A stretch of 64,000 nucleotides of DNA, from positions 19,996,910 to 20,060,909 of the forward strand of contig OY720350.1 of assembly GCA_963082975.1 (NCBI GenBank), in the 5' to 3' direction. The stretch is from Labia minor (taxonomy: Eukaryota > Arthropoda > Insecta > Dermaptera > Spongiphoridae). This document shows, one piece after another, positions 23,429-41,609 of this stretch (position 1 is its first letter; each line of letters opens with the position of its first letter). The translations under genes and the position numbers were made by a program. The notes under the pieces are model-generated. The model was not told where the DNA came from and did not search any database. It was given only the letters and a program-made list of their open reading frames with translations.

Positions 23429-23430
<2 letters not shown>

Positions 23431-23619
23431 ATAATTTTATAAATAATAAACAAAAGACAAGAGATTTTATCTTTTAAAAATAAATTCTATTTCATATTTT
23501 CATCGAACTTTTAGTTTGTTTATAAAATCTATATGTCTGTGGGTCTGTCGCCAAAAATTTTCGATTTTTTAAATTTTGATTTTGGATTCGAGTAGAGCTT
23601 AAAAAAGTGTATAAATTTT

Positions 23620-24076
23620 ACTATCTCGCTAGAGATGGTATTGGGATCACGAAAATTTTCGATGTCGAGATTTTGATGTTTTTATACGTTTTGATGGTCC
23701 CTGAATCATTTTCACTAAGGTTGAGAAAAATGTCTCTCTCTCTCTGTGTGTGTGTGTATGTAGACAAGATTACGCTAAAACGGTGTGAGCTAGAATCATG
23801 AAATTTGGTATACGGGCATTATTCAAAATTCGTATTTTTTTTATCAATTTTTGAGAAATGTAGCTCAACCGGAATAGGGTCAACCTACAACGTTTTCATT
23901 TTTTTTCCTCTAAATAATAAAGATATATGTTTGATAGTTTTTCACATGAGTAAAAATTGTATAAAACTGCTATATATAGAATTTCAGCTTGATTGAAGTA
24001 CCGGAATTAATTTTTTAACACGTTGACTGGCAATCACGCGCTATCACGTGACATGGTGCCATCAACAAAGAGCCAA
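23620..24076 (-). repeat. R1 family, hairpin end plus core
   Basis: Starts with the hairpin actatctcgctagagatggt, has (CT)n then (GT)n, and ends at gccatcaacaaagagccaa. The ctccag end is missing. Confidence 0.8.
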
Positions 24077-24112
24077 TTAAGTTTTATTTAACTTGCTTGG
24101 TTGTCTGTATGG

Positions 24113-24660
24113 TTCAAATCTAGTAACTTATTTTTAATACAGTTGCAATTGACCAATCGAACTAAAACTTTGCACACTTTTCAGATTTGGATGATAATTC
24201 ATGAATATGAAATAAACTTTTCATTTTCTTAATTAATTAATTAATTAATTAATTAATCCTTCTGTATTTTTCAAATCTGCTAACTCATTTTTAATACAGT
24301 TGCAGTTGACCAATCGAACTAAAGCTTTGCACACTTTTCAGATTTGCATGACAATACATGAATATGAAATAAACTTTTCATTTTCTTAATTAATTAATTA
24401 ATTAATCCTTCTGTATTGTTCAAATCTGATAACTCATTTTTAACATAGTTGCAGTTGACCAATCGAACTAAAATTATGCACACTTTTCAGATTTGGATGA
24501 GAAAACATGAATATGAAATAAAGTTTTCATTTTCTTAATTAATTAATTAATTAATTATTTAAAGTTGACCAATCGAACTAAAACTTTGCACACTGAAATA
24601 AAGATTTCATTTTCTTAATTAATTAATTAATTAATCCTTCTGTATTGTTCAAAGATTTCA
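24113..24660. repeat. Tandem repeat, unit about 145 bp, 3 full copies plus remnants
   Basis: Each unit carries gttgca.ttgaccaatcgaac, ctttgcacacttttcagatt, catgaatatgaaataaactt and an (ATTA)n run of varying length. Later units are shortened. Confidence 0.8.
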
Positions 24661-25061
24661 TTTTCTTAATAAATAAATTTATTAATAATTTATCATTATC
24701 GTCATTAAATATCATTTATACCTTCAAAATATATTCAAATAAAACTTGAAACCTTAAAAATTTATTTACTAAAAAATTAAAAATAAGATAAATAATTTAA
24801 AAAAAAATTAAGTTACAGTGTTTTAATTATAAATGCACTAAAAACTAGAAAATAATTTTTCTCTTAATTATATTCTTCTTCATAATGGGGTTGAACAATG
24901 GTCCGCCTACTTATCACTTCAACAACAATGGTCTAGATTCTAGATACATACTTTGAATAAAGAAACTAATTAAAATGAATTAGTTAATTAATTTTCTAGG
25001 GATCTTTCAAATAAAACGCATGCAATTAATTTTTAATTTTTGCCACCATTTTTAATCTAGG

Positions 25062-25145
25062 ATAGGGACACTTGGAGAAATGAGGTTGCTGCGGACAAGA
25101 ACTTTCGAGTCCAGTCGAGCCACAGAGATAGATACTCGCAGTTCT
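25062..25145 (+). repeat. LINE 3' fragment (GHVARM family)
   Basis: Matches the end of 20525-20745: gatagggacacttggagaaa, then gaactttcgagtccagtcga. Confidence 0.6.
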
Positions 25146-25539
25146 AAGCATATCATCTCTAACATCAAAATAAATAATAATTATATTAATAATAACTGAT
25201 CTATTGTAGTTTAATTTTTCAAGGATTATTTAAAATAATTATTTTATTAAATGTTGATAATTTTATGAATTATTTTTTATTTTATTTTTTGCACCGTCCA
25301 AAAATTTTTATATAAGTATTTCCTTCGATTCTATACTTAGGATAGTATATTTATTTGTAAATTAAAACTTTAAAAATTTCCAACAATTTGAAATTAAATA
25401 TTAGATTGATAAATACATATTCAATTTTATTTTCCAATAATTGTTATTAAGATTATTTATTTATTATTAGTTTTAGTTTGAATTATCGAAGATTCTTTAT
25501 AAGCTCATTAAAGATGTAAACTATGATATAATTGTTATC

Positions 25540-25668
25540 ATTATTATTATTATTTGCGGATAGACCCTAAGCATCACGCAGAGCTTTCAATAGAAATTAT
25601 TAATTATTGAATTCGATTTTTCAGTGTGGTAGACTGTCGTGCTAACCACTAAACCACTGAAGGGTCAA
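25540..25668 (-). repeat. tRNA-derived SINE S1
   Basis: Reverse copy of 17419-17555. The tail is (AAT)n at the low-coordinate end; the head is gctaaccactaaaccactga. Confidence 0.7.
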
Positions 25669-25787
25669 TTATATATATATATTTTATTATAAAAAAAATT
25701 ATTTCTAGAGGGTGCTGAGTAATACTTTTTCTGAAAAAAGGATGGTAGCCAAAAATAAGTTAAAGAACGACTGATCTATAAGATTGA

Positions 25788-26061
25788 CAGTGCCGGTTTA
25801 AGGAATTTTTGGGCCATAGGCAAGGACAGAATTCCGGGCCCCCAACCATAAAATAACATAAAATCTATTATTTATTTTATTTTTCATTTAAAGAAATTAT
25901 TATTGAAGAGTACTTTGTTGAAATAATATAGCAGGGGTGGGCACACTTGGTGATACTTAGAGCCTGAAAAATCGTGATCGAAAAATCATTTTATCCCCTG
26001 AAATTACGGGCCCTAGGCCCTAGGCTGTTTCCTATTCTGCCTAGGCCTAAATCCGCCCCTG
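25788..26061. mobile_element. hAT-type MITE, 274 bp
   Basis: Ends cagtgccggtttaagg and cctaaatccgcccctg are diverged inverted repeats (12 of 16). The 8-bp flanks aagattga and atgattga match at 7 of 8. Interior rich in gggccc-type motifs. No ORF. Confidence 0.65.
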
Positions 26062-27064
26062 ATGATTGAACATTTATTTTTGTAAAAAGAGTAAATAATA
26101 TTTATTTAATAAAAAAAAAAAAAGAAAAAATCGATATTATATTATGTATTTTAATAAACATTTTTGTGCATAATATATTTTTATAATAAATAAAAGATTT
26201 GTCATTTTAAGAATCAATAAATACAATTTAAGACACGTATAATGAAATTTTCCAAATAAATATAAAAAAAATCTTCATTATATAAATAAGAAAATAATTG
26301 AGAATATTTTTTTTTTTTTTATAAAAAATATTTTTTGATGGTATATAATAGAAATATATTGTGCGCAATCCAAAATTGGTACAAAGGCAAGAAACAGTTT
26401 TTTGTCAAAACACTTGGGTATATAAAAAAAATATTGTTTTTTCCCTTTGTACCAATTTTAGACTACGCCCATATTACATATGCAGAAACATCCATCAGAA
26501 GCATATTTTTATATATCTATCTATCTATGTATATATATATATATACTCGTATATTCCATTGTTAAAATTATAGAGTTCTGTTAATATTCTCATTTTAATT
26601 TATTTATATAATATTTAAATAAAATTTATATTTATTTCATTACCAATATCCAAATTACAGTTATTCTTACTTTAAAAATAATTTATCTGGAAGAAATAAG
26701 ATATTGTTTTTGAAATAAATACAAAAAAATAAAAATAAATAAACAATAAATAAACTTTGACTAATCATATAATATCGTTGTGTGTGATGACAATAACCAC
26801 ATTTCTTCCCCATAAGAAATAGCACACAAAAAAAAAGAATAAATAAATAAATGAAATTAATAAATTAATCAAGTAGAACAATTTGGTTACAAGTTCGGAA
26901 ACGAAAACATTCCATATAAATTGAATATAAATAAATATAAATAAAATTATTTAATGTTTATTTGTTTTTATATATTGCACGGGAATCGGTAGCAAACTCA
27001 ACAGCATCAATATAAACCACTCTAAAATCAGGATAGTTTGAAATTTATCGGTTATCGCATATAT

Positions 27065-27308
27065 CAGTGATTCTCAACCTTTTTTTTTTACCGCGGCACA
27101 CTTTTAACGTTTTAAAAATTTGGCGGCACACAAAGAAAAGGATTAAGTGTAAAAGTTTACCATATTGAAAAAAGTGGTCCCAAAAACTGTTTACCTTTTT
27201 TTTTTTAGAACCATATTGTAAAAATTTAGAAAAAAAGTCGGAAATGTAATATCGCGCGGCATACTTTTGAAAATCTAAGTGCCGCGGCACAGTGGTTGAG
27301 AATCACTG
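27065..27308. mobile_element. hAT-type MITE with perfect 8-bp TSD, 244 bp
   Basis: Perfect 15-bp inverted repeats CAGTGATTCTCAACC and GGTTGAGAATCACTG. Target duplication GCATATAT is perfect at 27057-27064 and 27309-27316. Inner gcggcaca motifs are inverted too. Lies just downstream of the trypsin-like gene. Confidence 0.9.
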
Positions 27309-27472
27309 GCATATATATTCAAGTAATGATGCAATGTTTCAAACGATTTACCGAGGTTATGTATGACAGTCTCATTTTATGACTGGTAGTTTTCCACTTT
27401 ATCTGAATCAATGTTTGAGATCTTCAGATATGTTCAAGTTCTAAATTAAAAATAAAAAAAAAAACATTTCAC

Positions 27473-32787
<5,315 letters not shown>

Positions 32788-33261
32788 CTGAAATATAAAA
32801 AAAAAGAATACAATACAATTAGTTTAGAGAAAATTGAACAATAAACAACAACAACCAATATGTAGTTTCTAATCAATTACCCCTTTCTCCTCTCTTGGAT
32901 GAGAAAAGACAAAAAAAGAAAAACAAAATTTAGATTATTTTTAAATCATTTTATTTTTCATTATTTAAAAAATAATTATTAAAAAAAACCGCTAAATTCA
33001 AATCAAATTATTTAAGATTGTTATAAAATCTCTCATTTTTTTAATATTTCTATACTTAAGAGTATTCTATATAATTAATTTTTCCAATATATTTATTAAT
33101 ATATATTCCGATTTAATTTAGTTAACATTGAATTACTACGATTAATTTGAATCGACATTCTAATTTTATCCCTTTATGATTTCGGTTTTGACAGAAATAT
33201 GTAATATATTCTTTGTATAATTAAATATCATCGAAATACTTTCATTTTTAATTTTCACCGG

Positions 33262-33728
33262 CCGAAGTGAAGGTATTGTTTTCACACCAAATTTCACATG
33301 TGGAGATTTTTACATATCTACACGAATCATGCATTTTCCTAACCGAAAAAAGTATTTTTAGCTTGATGTCTGTCCGTCTGTATAGCTCGAACAGGACACT
33401 GGATTTTGATAAAATTTGGTATATTTACTTAATTCATCATTAACAGAGTTCATCAATTTTTGGTGTATATCAGGAAACCGAAAGTGATAGTTTACAAAGT
33501 ATTAATTTTATTTTCAGTGTCGGAAAATATTTCACTTAAAATATAGTAGTAATTATTAATGGAGTAATTAAACTAAAAATAAAAACCAAGTTAATATAAT
33601 TTAATCATTTTAATTCAATTTAAAAAAAAAAAAAAATTTTGATACTTTATATATATATAAAAATATAATATTGATTGGAAATTAATTTATTTCAAATCGT
33701 TTGTCGGTTCTGTGCCTGGCCACAACTC
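33262..33728 (-). repeat. R2 family, both ends present
   Basis: From gaaggtattgttttcacacc with the gtggagatttttacatatct hairpin and tgtctgtccgtctg, through aaaccgaaagtgatag, to gtcggttctgtgcctggcca at the high end. The middle is AT-rich. Confidence 0.65.
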
Positions 33729-34222
33729 ATTTTTATAAATGTTATATTATTTCGATGTATAGTATTTTCTATTAAAAGAGAAGAATGTCAAGTTTGAATA
33801 AACAGTTGAAATTATTTTTAAGATGTTAAACCATTTAAAATTTTGTACAGAAAATAATATTATATTTTAAATTTACATTAAATTGTAATGTAATTAAAAT
33901 ATGTACCAAAATAAATACAATAATATATATATATATATATTATTATTAATTAATTAATAAGAATAAGTAAACCAACAATGAATTTGACAAGTTATATTTA
34001 AAAATAAATTTATAAATTAACTTTTAATATCAATCATATAATAATAGAAATAAAAAAAGTAAAAAAATAAAAAAATAAATAAATAAATAAATAGAAAATA
34101 TTTCTAATTTATCAATGAAAATATCTAAAAAAATTTTAGTAGAAGATTAATTATAAATCAATCGATATAAAGATATCCATTTTTCGAAAATAGAATTTTT
34201 ACTTGAATCTATTTTTGTTAGT

Positions 34223-34340
34223 GTTTGTGTCGACTGACCTGTGAGTGTTGCGCGCGCGCGCGCGTAGTGCCTGACTCGATCACGACGACGATGAGCACAA
34301 GAAAACCGGCTGACACCGAGCACCTCATGCTTCTCCTAAG
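34223..34340 (-). other. Candidate signal-peptide first exon
   Basis: The minus strand has an ATG at 34329 reading MRCSVSAGFLVLIVVVIESG, a textbook signal sequence, then a Thr/Arg/Ala tail over a (GC)n run and a CACAG|GTCAGT donor near 34238. It lies in an isolated GC-rich patch (34220-34520) upstream of the protease at 27.5-32.8 kb and on the same strand. Its phase-1 end does not fit the phase-0 start of exon 32787, so a small missing exon or another gene is needed. The plus-strand ORF over the same patch is a shadow. Confidence 0.35.
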
Positions 34341-34559
34341 CGACAGGGCCTGTTCAACTGTCCAGAGGCTTTACTTTCCAGGCCCTCAACACCTGATATG
34401 TGACCTGAAGAAAGTTAGAGCAACCCTCGACAGGATTTCTCTCCGGGCGGCGACCGCCGGCTCTCTGACGTGGCGCTGCCGCTTTTTTTGCCCACACGGG
34501 GCTCAAATCTTCTTCCAACAATCGTTAATGATGTTTATATTTTTTCCTCAATTTCCTCT

Positions 34560-35600
34560 AAACTCTGATAAGGCATAGATAAGCAAATTCTTTTTATTTA
34601 TTTTCTAGACTCACGTAACAATCGGGTATGGCATCAAGACGCCCTTCAATCGAACCATTCATTCAATTCAAATTCTATCCATGCAATGAATATAAAAACA
34701 TCCATTCAAATTGACAATCAAAGAATAAACTAAAATATTATCCCAATATTTATAATTCTTTTGAATATAACCAAAAAATACTTTTATTTCAACTAATTAA
34801 AGGTATGACAACAATTTATTGATTAAATTTAATATATATATATAATTATCATTTTACTTCCAATCATAATATGAATAATTAAAAATATAAGTTCAATTTA
34901 CAATATACAATTGTATGAAATACTAAATATAAAGAAAATTAAAAAAAAATATTACAAAATGTATAGCATTATACATAGTATACATATATGTAAAACATAA
35001 TTGAATATTACCTTATTTAACATAAAAAAAAATTATAATAAATCATATAATTTATTTATTTTTTTAATTTAAAATAAATTCAAATTCCAAATATAAAAAT
35101 CGGTTCATTTCATTAAATAAATATTCTATTATAGATAAGTCTATCCAATAATTCTACCACAGTATATTACTATAGTTACTAGTATATTTACTATTAAACG
35201 ATATTAGCATAGTACAGATTTTAATAACTTTATTCTTATACATGCATTAATTAAAAATAATAATATCAAATGATTAAATCGTATAAATAATAAATAAATT
35301 AGAAAAAAATTTTAAATATATAATATATATATATATATATATACTTATTTATATTTTTAGATATATATATATATATATATTTAAATCGAAAATGGAAGAT
35401 ATGAAACGAAATTCTTTCAATATTCGCATTCATTAGAAAGTTAAGTAAATATAGGAACCGTTATTCTTTATATAAATTTTTATTTAACATTTATCGAAAC
35501 AAAGATCATGTGAACATTTTAAGAGGAGAAACGAATTATTATCCTGTATTCTTTACAAAATAAAAAAATAATGATTATTTCACATGGTTTATTAAGACAA
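34560..35600. other. AT-rich stretch, no gene seen
   Basis: Low-complexity sequence with long (TA)n at 35323-35381. Nothing else recognised. Confidence 0.4.
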
Positions 35601-35604
35601 AATA

Positions 35605-36186
35605 AGCTGGAGTGTCCCCACTCGACTATCTCGCAATTCGAATTGGATTAAATAACATAATATATTATATTTAAATTAAATTTAATTAATTATAAAAATA
35701 TAAATTAATAAATAATATTTATTAAACCAGCGCGTGTTTGGCTCTTTGTTGATGGCACCACGTCACGTATTGGCGCGTGGTTTACAGTGTTAAGAAATTA
35801 ATTCCGGTATTTTTAGCTGAAATTCTATATATAGCAGTTTTATACAATTTTTAATCATGTGAAAAATTATCAAACATATATCTTTATTTTTATGGTCACT
35901 TTAGAGGAAAAAAATCAAAACGTGTAAGTAATGACCATCTTCCGGTTAAGTTACATTTCTCAAAAGTTGCTAGAAAACTACGAATTTTGAATAATTCCCG
36001 TATACCAAATTTCATTATTGTAGCTCAAACCGTTTTTGCGTAATCTTTTCTACATACACACACACGTACAGCTATTTTTCTCAAACTTATTGAAAATGAC
36101 TCAGGGACCTTCAAAACGTATAAAAACATCAAAATCTCGACATCGAAAATTTTCATGATCGCAATACTATCTCTGGCTAGATAGTA
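35605..36186 (+). repeat. R1 family, complete copy
   Basis: Starts agctggagtgtccccactcg, has gcgcgtgtttggctctttgt and a (CA)n tract, and ends with the hairpin actatctctggctagatagt. Confidence 0.85.
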
Positions 36187-36539
36187 AAAATTGAATCTCT
36201 CACTTATGAAATTTATGATTTAAATACTACACCCTTGACTTAACGAAAAAATTATCAATTGAATCATTAATATTTTAATATTCTAAATTTTTATTTAATT
36301 TTAATTAGGTATATTGTGATTTTTATTTTTAAATTAATAATAATATAATAATGATAATAATAATAATAAAATAAACATAATATTTATTTATTATTTATTT
36401 TTATTATTAATTTCAATTGATTGATTGTAGATTGTAGAATACGTTTTACACATATTCGTCCCACCTTTTACTCCTCTTCTACTTCACTGGTCAGAAATTA
36501 TTATTATTATTTTCAATTCCGCCGTTCTATTTTGATCTC

Positions 36540-36780
36540 TTGTGTACTAACTAATTTATTTTCAATTGCAAGGCATTGGGAGATGAGAGTGTGACATGAA
36601 TGTGACACTTTCTCCCTATTCGCTTCTGGTCTTTTACGACTTATGATTGCCCCGATTCTTTGGACGGGAAATCGGGAACGCTGGCTAAGATCAAGGTTAT
36701 TCGGCCAAATGCAGGAGACGAGGAGAGATTACCTAATTACTCATATTTAAAAAAAAATCATAAACAAACTATTGAGATTT
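36540..36780. other. GC-richer patch, unassigned
   Basis: About 200 bp (36560-36730) with balanced composition and one open frame of about 58 codons (plus strand, 36602-36778, contains SLDGKSGTLAKIKVI). No family recognised and no clear splice sites. Confidence 0.2.
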
Positions 36781-37580
36781 GAACATTCATGAAATCAGAT
36801 CGAAGTTGATCACTAATTTATAATTACAGTAATTAATGGATGAATGTGTCCTAAAAGTGAAAGTAAAAAGTGACATTCTACAACAGATCCTCTCTCGTTG
36901 AATGTGACCAGAGTGCAAAGAGATTAAAAATATCTTAGAAATTCCATAGAAATGAGTCAATAAGGAATGTCTGTCTGTCTTAATTGAAAATTTTAAATAC
37001 TGAAATATATAGATCCATCAATCTAACATCAAATTAACTTAATATCAATCATCATGAAATATCCCTTGTGCCTTATGTTTATGCAACCAGCCTATATGCT
37101 TGGTTTATTGATGATTTTTAAATATTGATATTTGGCGATATCAACCGAATGTATATTTAAAATCTTTGATATATAATATAAAATAATAGTATAATTTTCT
37201 AATTTCCTGAATTTGAATTAATAAAATTAATGAAAAAATCATCTTTTTAATGTTTATCATGATTATAAGAGTCGAAAAAATTTTTCAACTAATTATAAAG
37301 TCCTTTAAGATAGTATATATATCAGTTGCATAAAATAACGTCTCTTAAAAATGTTTTAGTTCATCTAAACATACAGGTTTCTTGTTACTTTCTCCTTCTC
37401 AAGGTCTCCGAAAGCCATCTATCTCCATTTCATTGTCCAATAAATTTTGGTTTTTAATTGAAACATAATTTAAATGTTGCCGCCTAGATTTATGTTTACA
37501 AATCATTTCAATAGTAATTTGTATATTAATATATATATATATATATGTTGGTTTAGATTTCCGTGAATGTTATTGTTATT

Positions 37581-38006
37581 ATTACTATGAGATTTATCAG
37601 GGATATAATCACGTATTTTTGTGAGATTGTTTTGTTGACGTTTTTGGCGCCATTTGCAAGAGATTATTTAGGTGGGAATATTTTTGGGATTCTGGGTCTT
37701 AGTCTGTATGACCAAGGGTTAATATCGGGATTTTGGGTCAGCCTCGGGCTGTTGTCCAGTGCGGACGTGTGCCAGTCTTAGGATTGCCCAGGAGCTCCAC
37801 AGCAACGCAGTGAGTATAAAACCACCCAACCTATCAACCCAAAATTCCGATATTAACCTTTGGTCACACAGACTAAGACCCAAAATCCCAAAAATATTCC
37901 CACCTAAATGATCTCTTGAAAATGGCGCTAAAATGGGTGCCGAAACGTCAACTAAACAATCTCACACAAATACGTGATTATATCGATGATTAAATCTGAT
38001 AGTAAT
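37581..38006. mobile_element. Foldback repeat with arms of about 160 bp
   Basis: Left arm 37581-37738 and right arm 37837-38006 are reverse complements sharing aatcacgtatttttgtgaga, agatt.tttaggtgggaata and cttagtctgt. The right arm holds gtgccgaaacgtcaac, which the left arm lacks in part. Spacer about 98 bp, GC-rich. Confidence 0.7.
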
Positions 38007-38125
38007 ATATACTCTTAATTATATGATTTTTATTTCATCCCTATATAATTATCATTCGATATGTATATTTATAACTTGAAGAGGGCGTTAGTATCGAAAT
38101 TTTAACAATGACTTCTTTATACACA

Positions 38126-38394
38126 GTAGTGGCGTATTGGGAGGGGAACGCGGGGAAACGACGTTCCCTTACCTTTTTTCAGATCCGGAACGCGTTCCAG
38201 TACTTTTTCATGCCCCCACAACTCCCACTTAAATCTACTGTTAGAATTTATTTGTTTGTGTTGGTAAATATTTTGTATAGTAAGAATAAAAGAAAAAAGA
38301 AAAACTTATAGAGAGAAAAATAGTTTGCAGTAAATAGGACTTTTTTTTGCTCCCACTATGCGTTCCCTTACTTTTTATTTACCAATACATTACT
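38126..38394. mobile_element. Probable hAT-type MITE, 269 bp
   Basis: Ends gtagtggcgtattgg and ccaatacattac are inverted repeats, with flanks tatacaca and gatacaca (7 of 8). Internal gcgttcccttac occurs in both orientations. Confidence 0.6.
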
Positions 38395-38938
38395 GATACA
38401 CAGTCTATAGAATTATTATCTCACCGAATTAAAATCATTAAAAATATTATTATAATAATATTTAATTTTCAAATATGAAAAAATTACCAATTTCAGTTAT
38501 GAATTATTTATTTTATACCAGCTGCTCAGACTGCCTTCGTCGTTCTTTGCGCGTAGAGAGAGTTCTGCCCTGTGTACACCTGAAGTGATTTTATTCAATT
38601 AAAATAAATTAAAATTGCTATATTAGAATATTTCTCCTGTTCTTAATTAATTTAATCAGTAAATTAATTATATATATTATAATTGAATATAATATTTCTT
38701 AATATATATTCATTATAATTATTATTATTATTTTACAAATTTGTACTTTCTCAGAATTTTTTTTTTTGCTGGAAACTATTCACCTATTGCATAGATGTTA
38801 GGGGCTTAGGCTAGGTCTAAATGGGAAAGGAATTCACCTTGGCCCATTTGACTCTTTAGTTCTTTAGCCTCTGTGTATAGGAAGTATCTATATCCTGGTA
38901 ATGGATTACCTTCTTATTGGTTTACACGTTAGAAGATT

Positions 38939-39086
38939 CTCATTATTATTATTATTATTATTATTTGCGGGTAGACCCTGAGGATAAATCATTTAAAGTG
39001 AAATTATTAATTATTGAATTTCTCTAGGCACGGACTCGAGTTAATGTGGTAGACTGTCGTGCTAACCACTAAACCACTGAAGAATC
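38939..39086 (-). repeat. tRNA-derived SINE S1
   Basis: Reverse copy with (ATT)n tail at 38941-38965 and the gctaaccactaaaccactga head. Confidence 0.7.
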
Positions 39087-40032
39087 TATATATTCATTAT
39101 AATATATGTTTTTTATTATCATTGATTTATTGAATAATTTTTATTATAATGAAATATAAGGAAATATAGTGTTACAGTCAACCAAGATACTTGCTTGTTT
39201 TTCCCACTTTTCTAATCAGGTGATCCGTCAAAACTATTTTTTTCATTGACATTCTGATTGATTCATCAATTAAAATTTAAACAAATAAAAATTTCTATTT
39301 TTTTTTAATTTAAACTTAGTCATACGATTTGTCAAATCTCCGAATTGTTGGTGTATAGAAATATTGAATGTTCTTAGTTTGATTAAATTTGATCTAATGT
39401 TATCAGATTTGGCCTGGATCTGCATTGATCTTCTCCTAAAATTAGAAGAAACTTTTAAGTTCTCTCCTCTACTGTCCAATTTTTTACCCATTCAATTAGA
39501 ATGAGGAACCTAAATTTCTAAATTTGGCCAGAAGACTTTCTGTTTTTTTAAAATTTAAAATAGAGAGAGAGAGAGAGATTCTAATTATAAATAAAGTTTA
39601 GTATTAATTAATAATTGAGTAATTAATCTAAAAACAAAATTAATGTTAATGGAATTTAGTCAATTTAATTGTCATTTTAAAAATATATTTGACTTCATAA
39701 AAAAACTAAAACAATTAATTTCTGTTTTTTTAGATATTGATATTTTTAAATTGAAAAGGAGAAAAATTCAAATAAAATAAGAATAATTTAATATAAATAA
39801 TCATTTAAGATAAATATGATCTAGATACGAGATCTGTTAAAAAGAAAAGGTGAATTTTGAATTTTCGATTATCGAATTTTTTTTTTTTTTTTGTTATGTT
39901 GTAACACATATGTTTCTTATATGTTGACATTATCAGCCATTTTGAATTAGTATTTTGTTTTTGACAACTGAAAATGTTAGTCACGTTTTTGTGTGTTCTT
40001 CGATTTTTTAATATTTAATATTATTTAATATA

Positions 40033-40391
40033 TCACTATTTTATGTATGAAGTATCATGACATTTCCTCCATTCGTTTACAAGCTGCAGACGCTTGAGTG
40101 ACGTCACTTTCGCCTTCATAAGAAAAATGGAAAAACAGGAATATCCCCTCTTGATAAACTGTTGTTCTTGAAGGAGCAGATGTGGGATAACATTCCTGCA
40201 ACCACTGCAATGATTGTGTGTGTGTGTGTGTGTGTTCCTAAGTTTTTCCCATTATAAAACAATGTTTAATCAAGACGCGATATTCCTGTTTTTCCATTTT
40301 TCTTATGGAGGCGAAAGTAATGTCACTCAAACGACGATAGCTTGTAAACGAATGGACGAAATGTCATGATACTTCATACATAAACTAGTGA
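40033..40391. mobile_element. Foldback repeat with 112-bp arms
   Basis: Left arm 40033-40144 and right arm 40280-40391 are reverse complements with few mismatches, sharing atgtatgaagtatcatgaca and ttcctgtttttccatttttc (reversed). The spacer contains a (GT)n run. No ORF. Confidence 0.75.
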
Positions 40392-41081
40392 CAGATGAGC
40401 CTCTCGAAATGAGTAATGTTCATTTTCTAGTGGCGTCACCTATTGAAAAATCCCAGGACTTTTCAGCCCATGTAGTATCATTGATTATTTTTTTTATAAA
40501 TAATTAAAATAAAAAAAAAATGAATAATGAAGATTAATTGCAAATATGAAACTCTCATTTAAAATAATGTTACTAGACAGGTGATACATTTTTATAATCT
40601 GAATATTAATTTAATCAGTTGATTTCTCAAATAAAAATGTACATTTTTTTATTAGTTCATAAAATATAAATTTAAAAAAATCACTTTTTTTAAATAATAT
40701 CAATGGATTATCAATATAATCTTTAATTATTAAATTAATTATAATGTTAAGGAGAAATAATTTAACTACTCTAATTTTCAGATATACTTAAAAATTATAT
40801 ATATATAAATTAAAATTAATTAAATCACTTAAATTTCCTAAAACTCTATTTAAAATATTAAAAATTATTTGAAAATCAAATAAAAAAAAAATGTAAAATT
40901 CGACGAGATTAAAAAAACGAATAAAGATTTTAAGTCGACGCTTTACCAATTGCAGCCATTGCAAGACAAATTTATATCCTGCTAAATATCTTATATCTTA
41001 TATATAAAACTAAAATTAATTAATATTTATAAAAAAAAAGTATATTAACATCAATCGTCATCCAATACAATTTTAAAAAAT

Positions 41082-41128
41082 CTGGAGTGTCTCCACTCGA
41101 CATTCTCGCAAATTTGAATTGGATAATC
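41082..41128 (+). repeat. R1 family, 5' tip
   Basis: tctggagtgtctccactcga and attctcgcaaatttgaattg, then unrelated sequence until the rest of the family resumes at 41610. A 480-bp insertion or rearrangement separates them. Confidence 0.65.
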
Positions 41129-41609
41129 AAGTTTTTTTCTATATTTGAAAATTAATTAAAATTTTATTCTATTCGATCAAAGGATTTAAGGTTTTTAACA
41201 TAATTTTTACTGATAACATTTTATTAAAATAAGAAGACTTGGGCTTAATACTATATTTTTGTGAGTTGCGTAAATTAGCATTTGTTTTCAAATGCCTTTA
41301 GCTGTATTTAACTTTTATTATAGTTTTGATAAAAATTAAATACATTACCAGGTATTTGACGGGGACGTAGCAATGGATGTACTCATTACATCTCTTATAT
41401 GCGATGTTCAATGTGTATACAATTCAATTACATACATCGTATATTTAGATGGATAGTGTAATTTGAATATGAATTAAACAGGGATATTATTTTATAATCG
41501 TATACACATTTATATTATCATTATTAGATTATATTAACTTCCTTCAATACTTTGAAAAAGAAATCGAGAAATTTAATTTTTTTTTTTTGGCTTCTGAGAT
41601 AGAACTCCT

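Noticed and set aside
24113-24660. Regularly spaced repeats as a CRISPR array
   Set aside because: Units are about 145 bp, AT-rich and contiguous with no unique spacers, in a eukaryotic genome.
34225-34578. 117-codon plus-strand ORF in the GC-rich patch
   Set aside because: It is antisense to a far more convincing signal peptide, and its composition follows the CG run.
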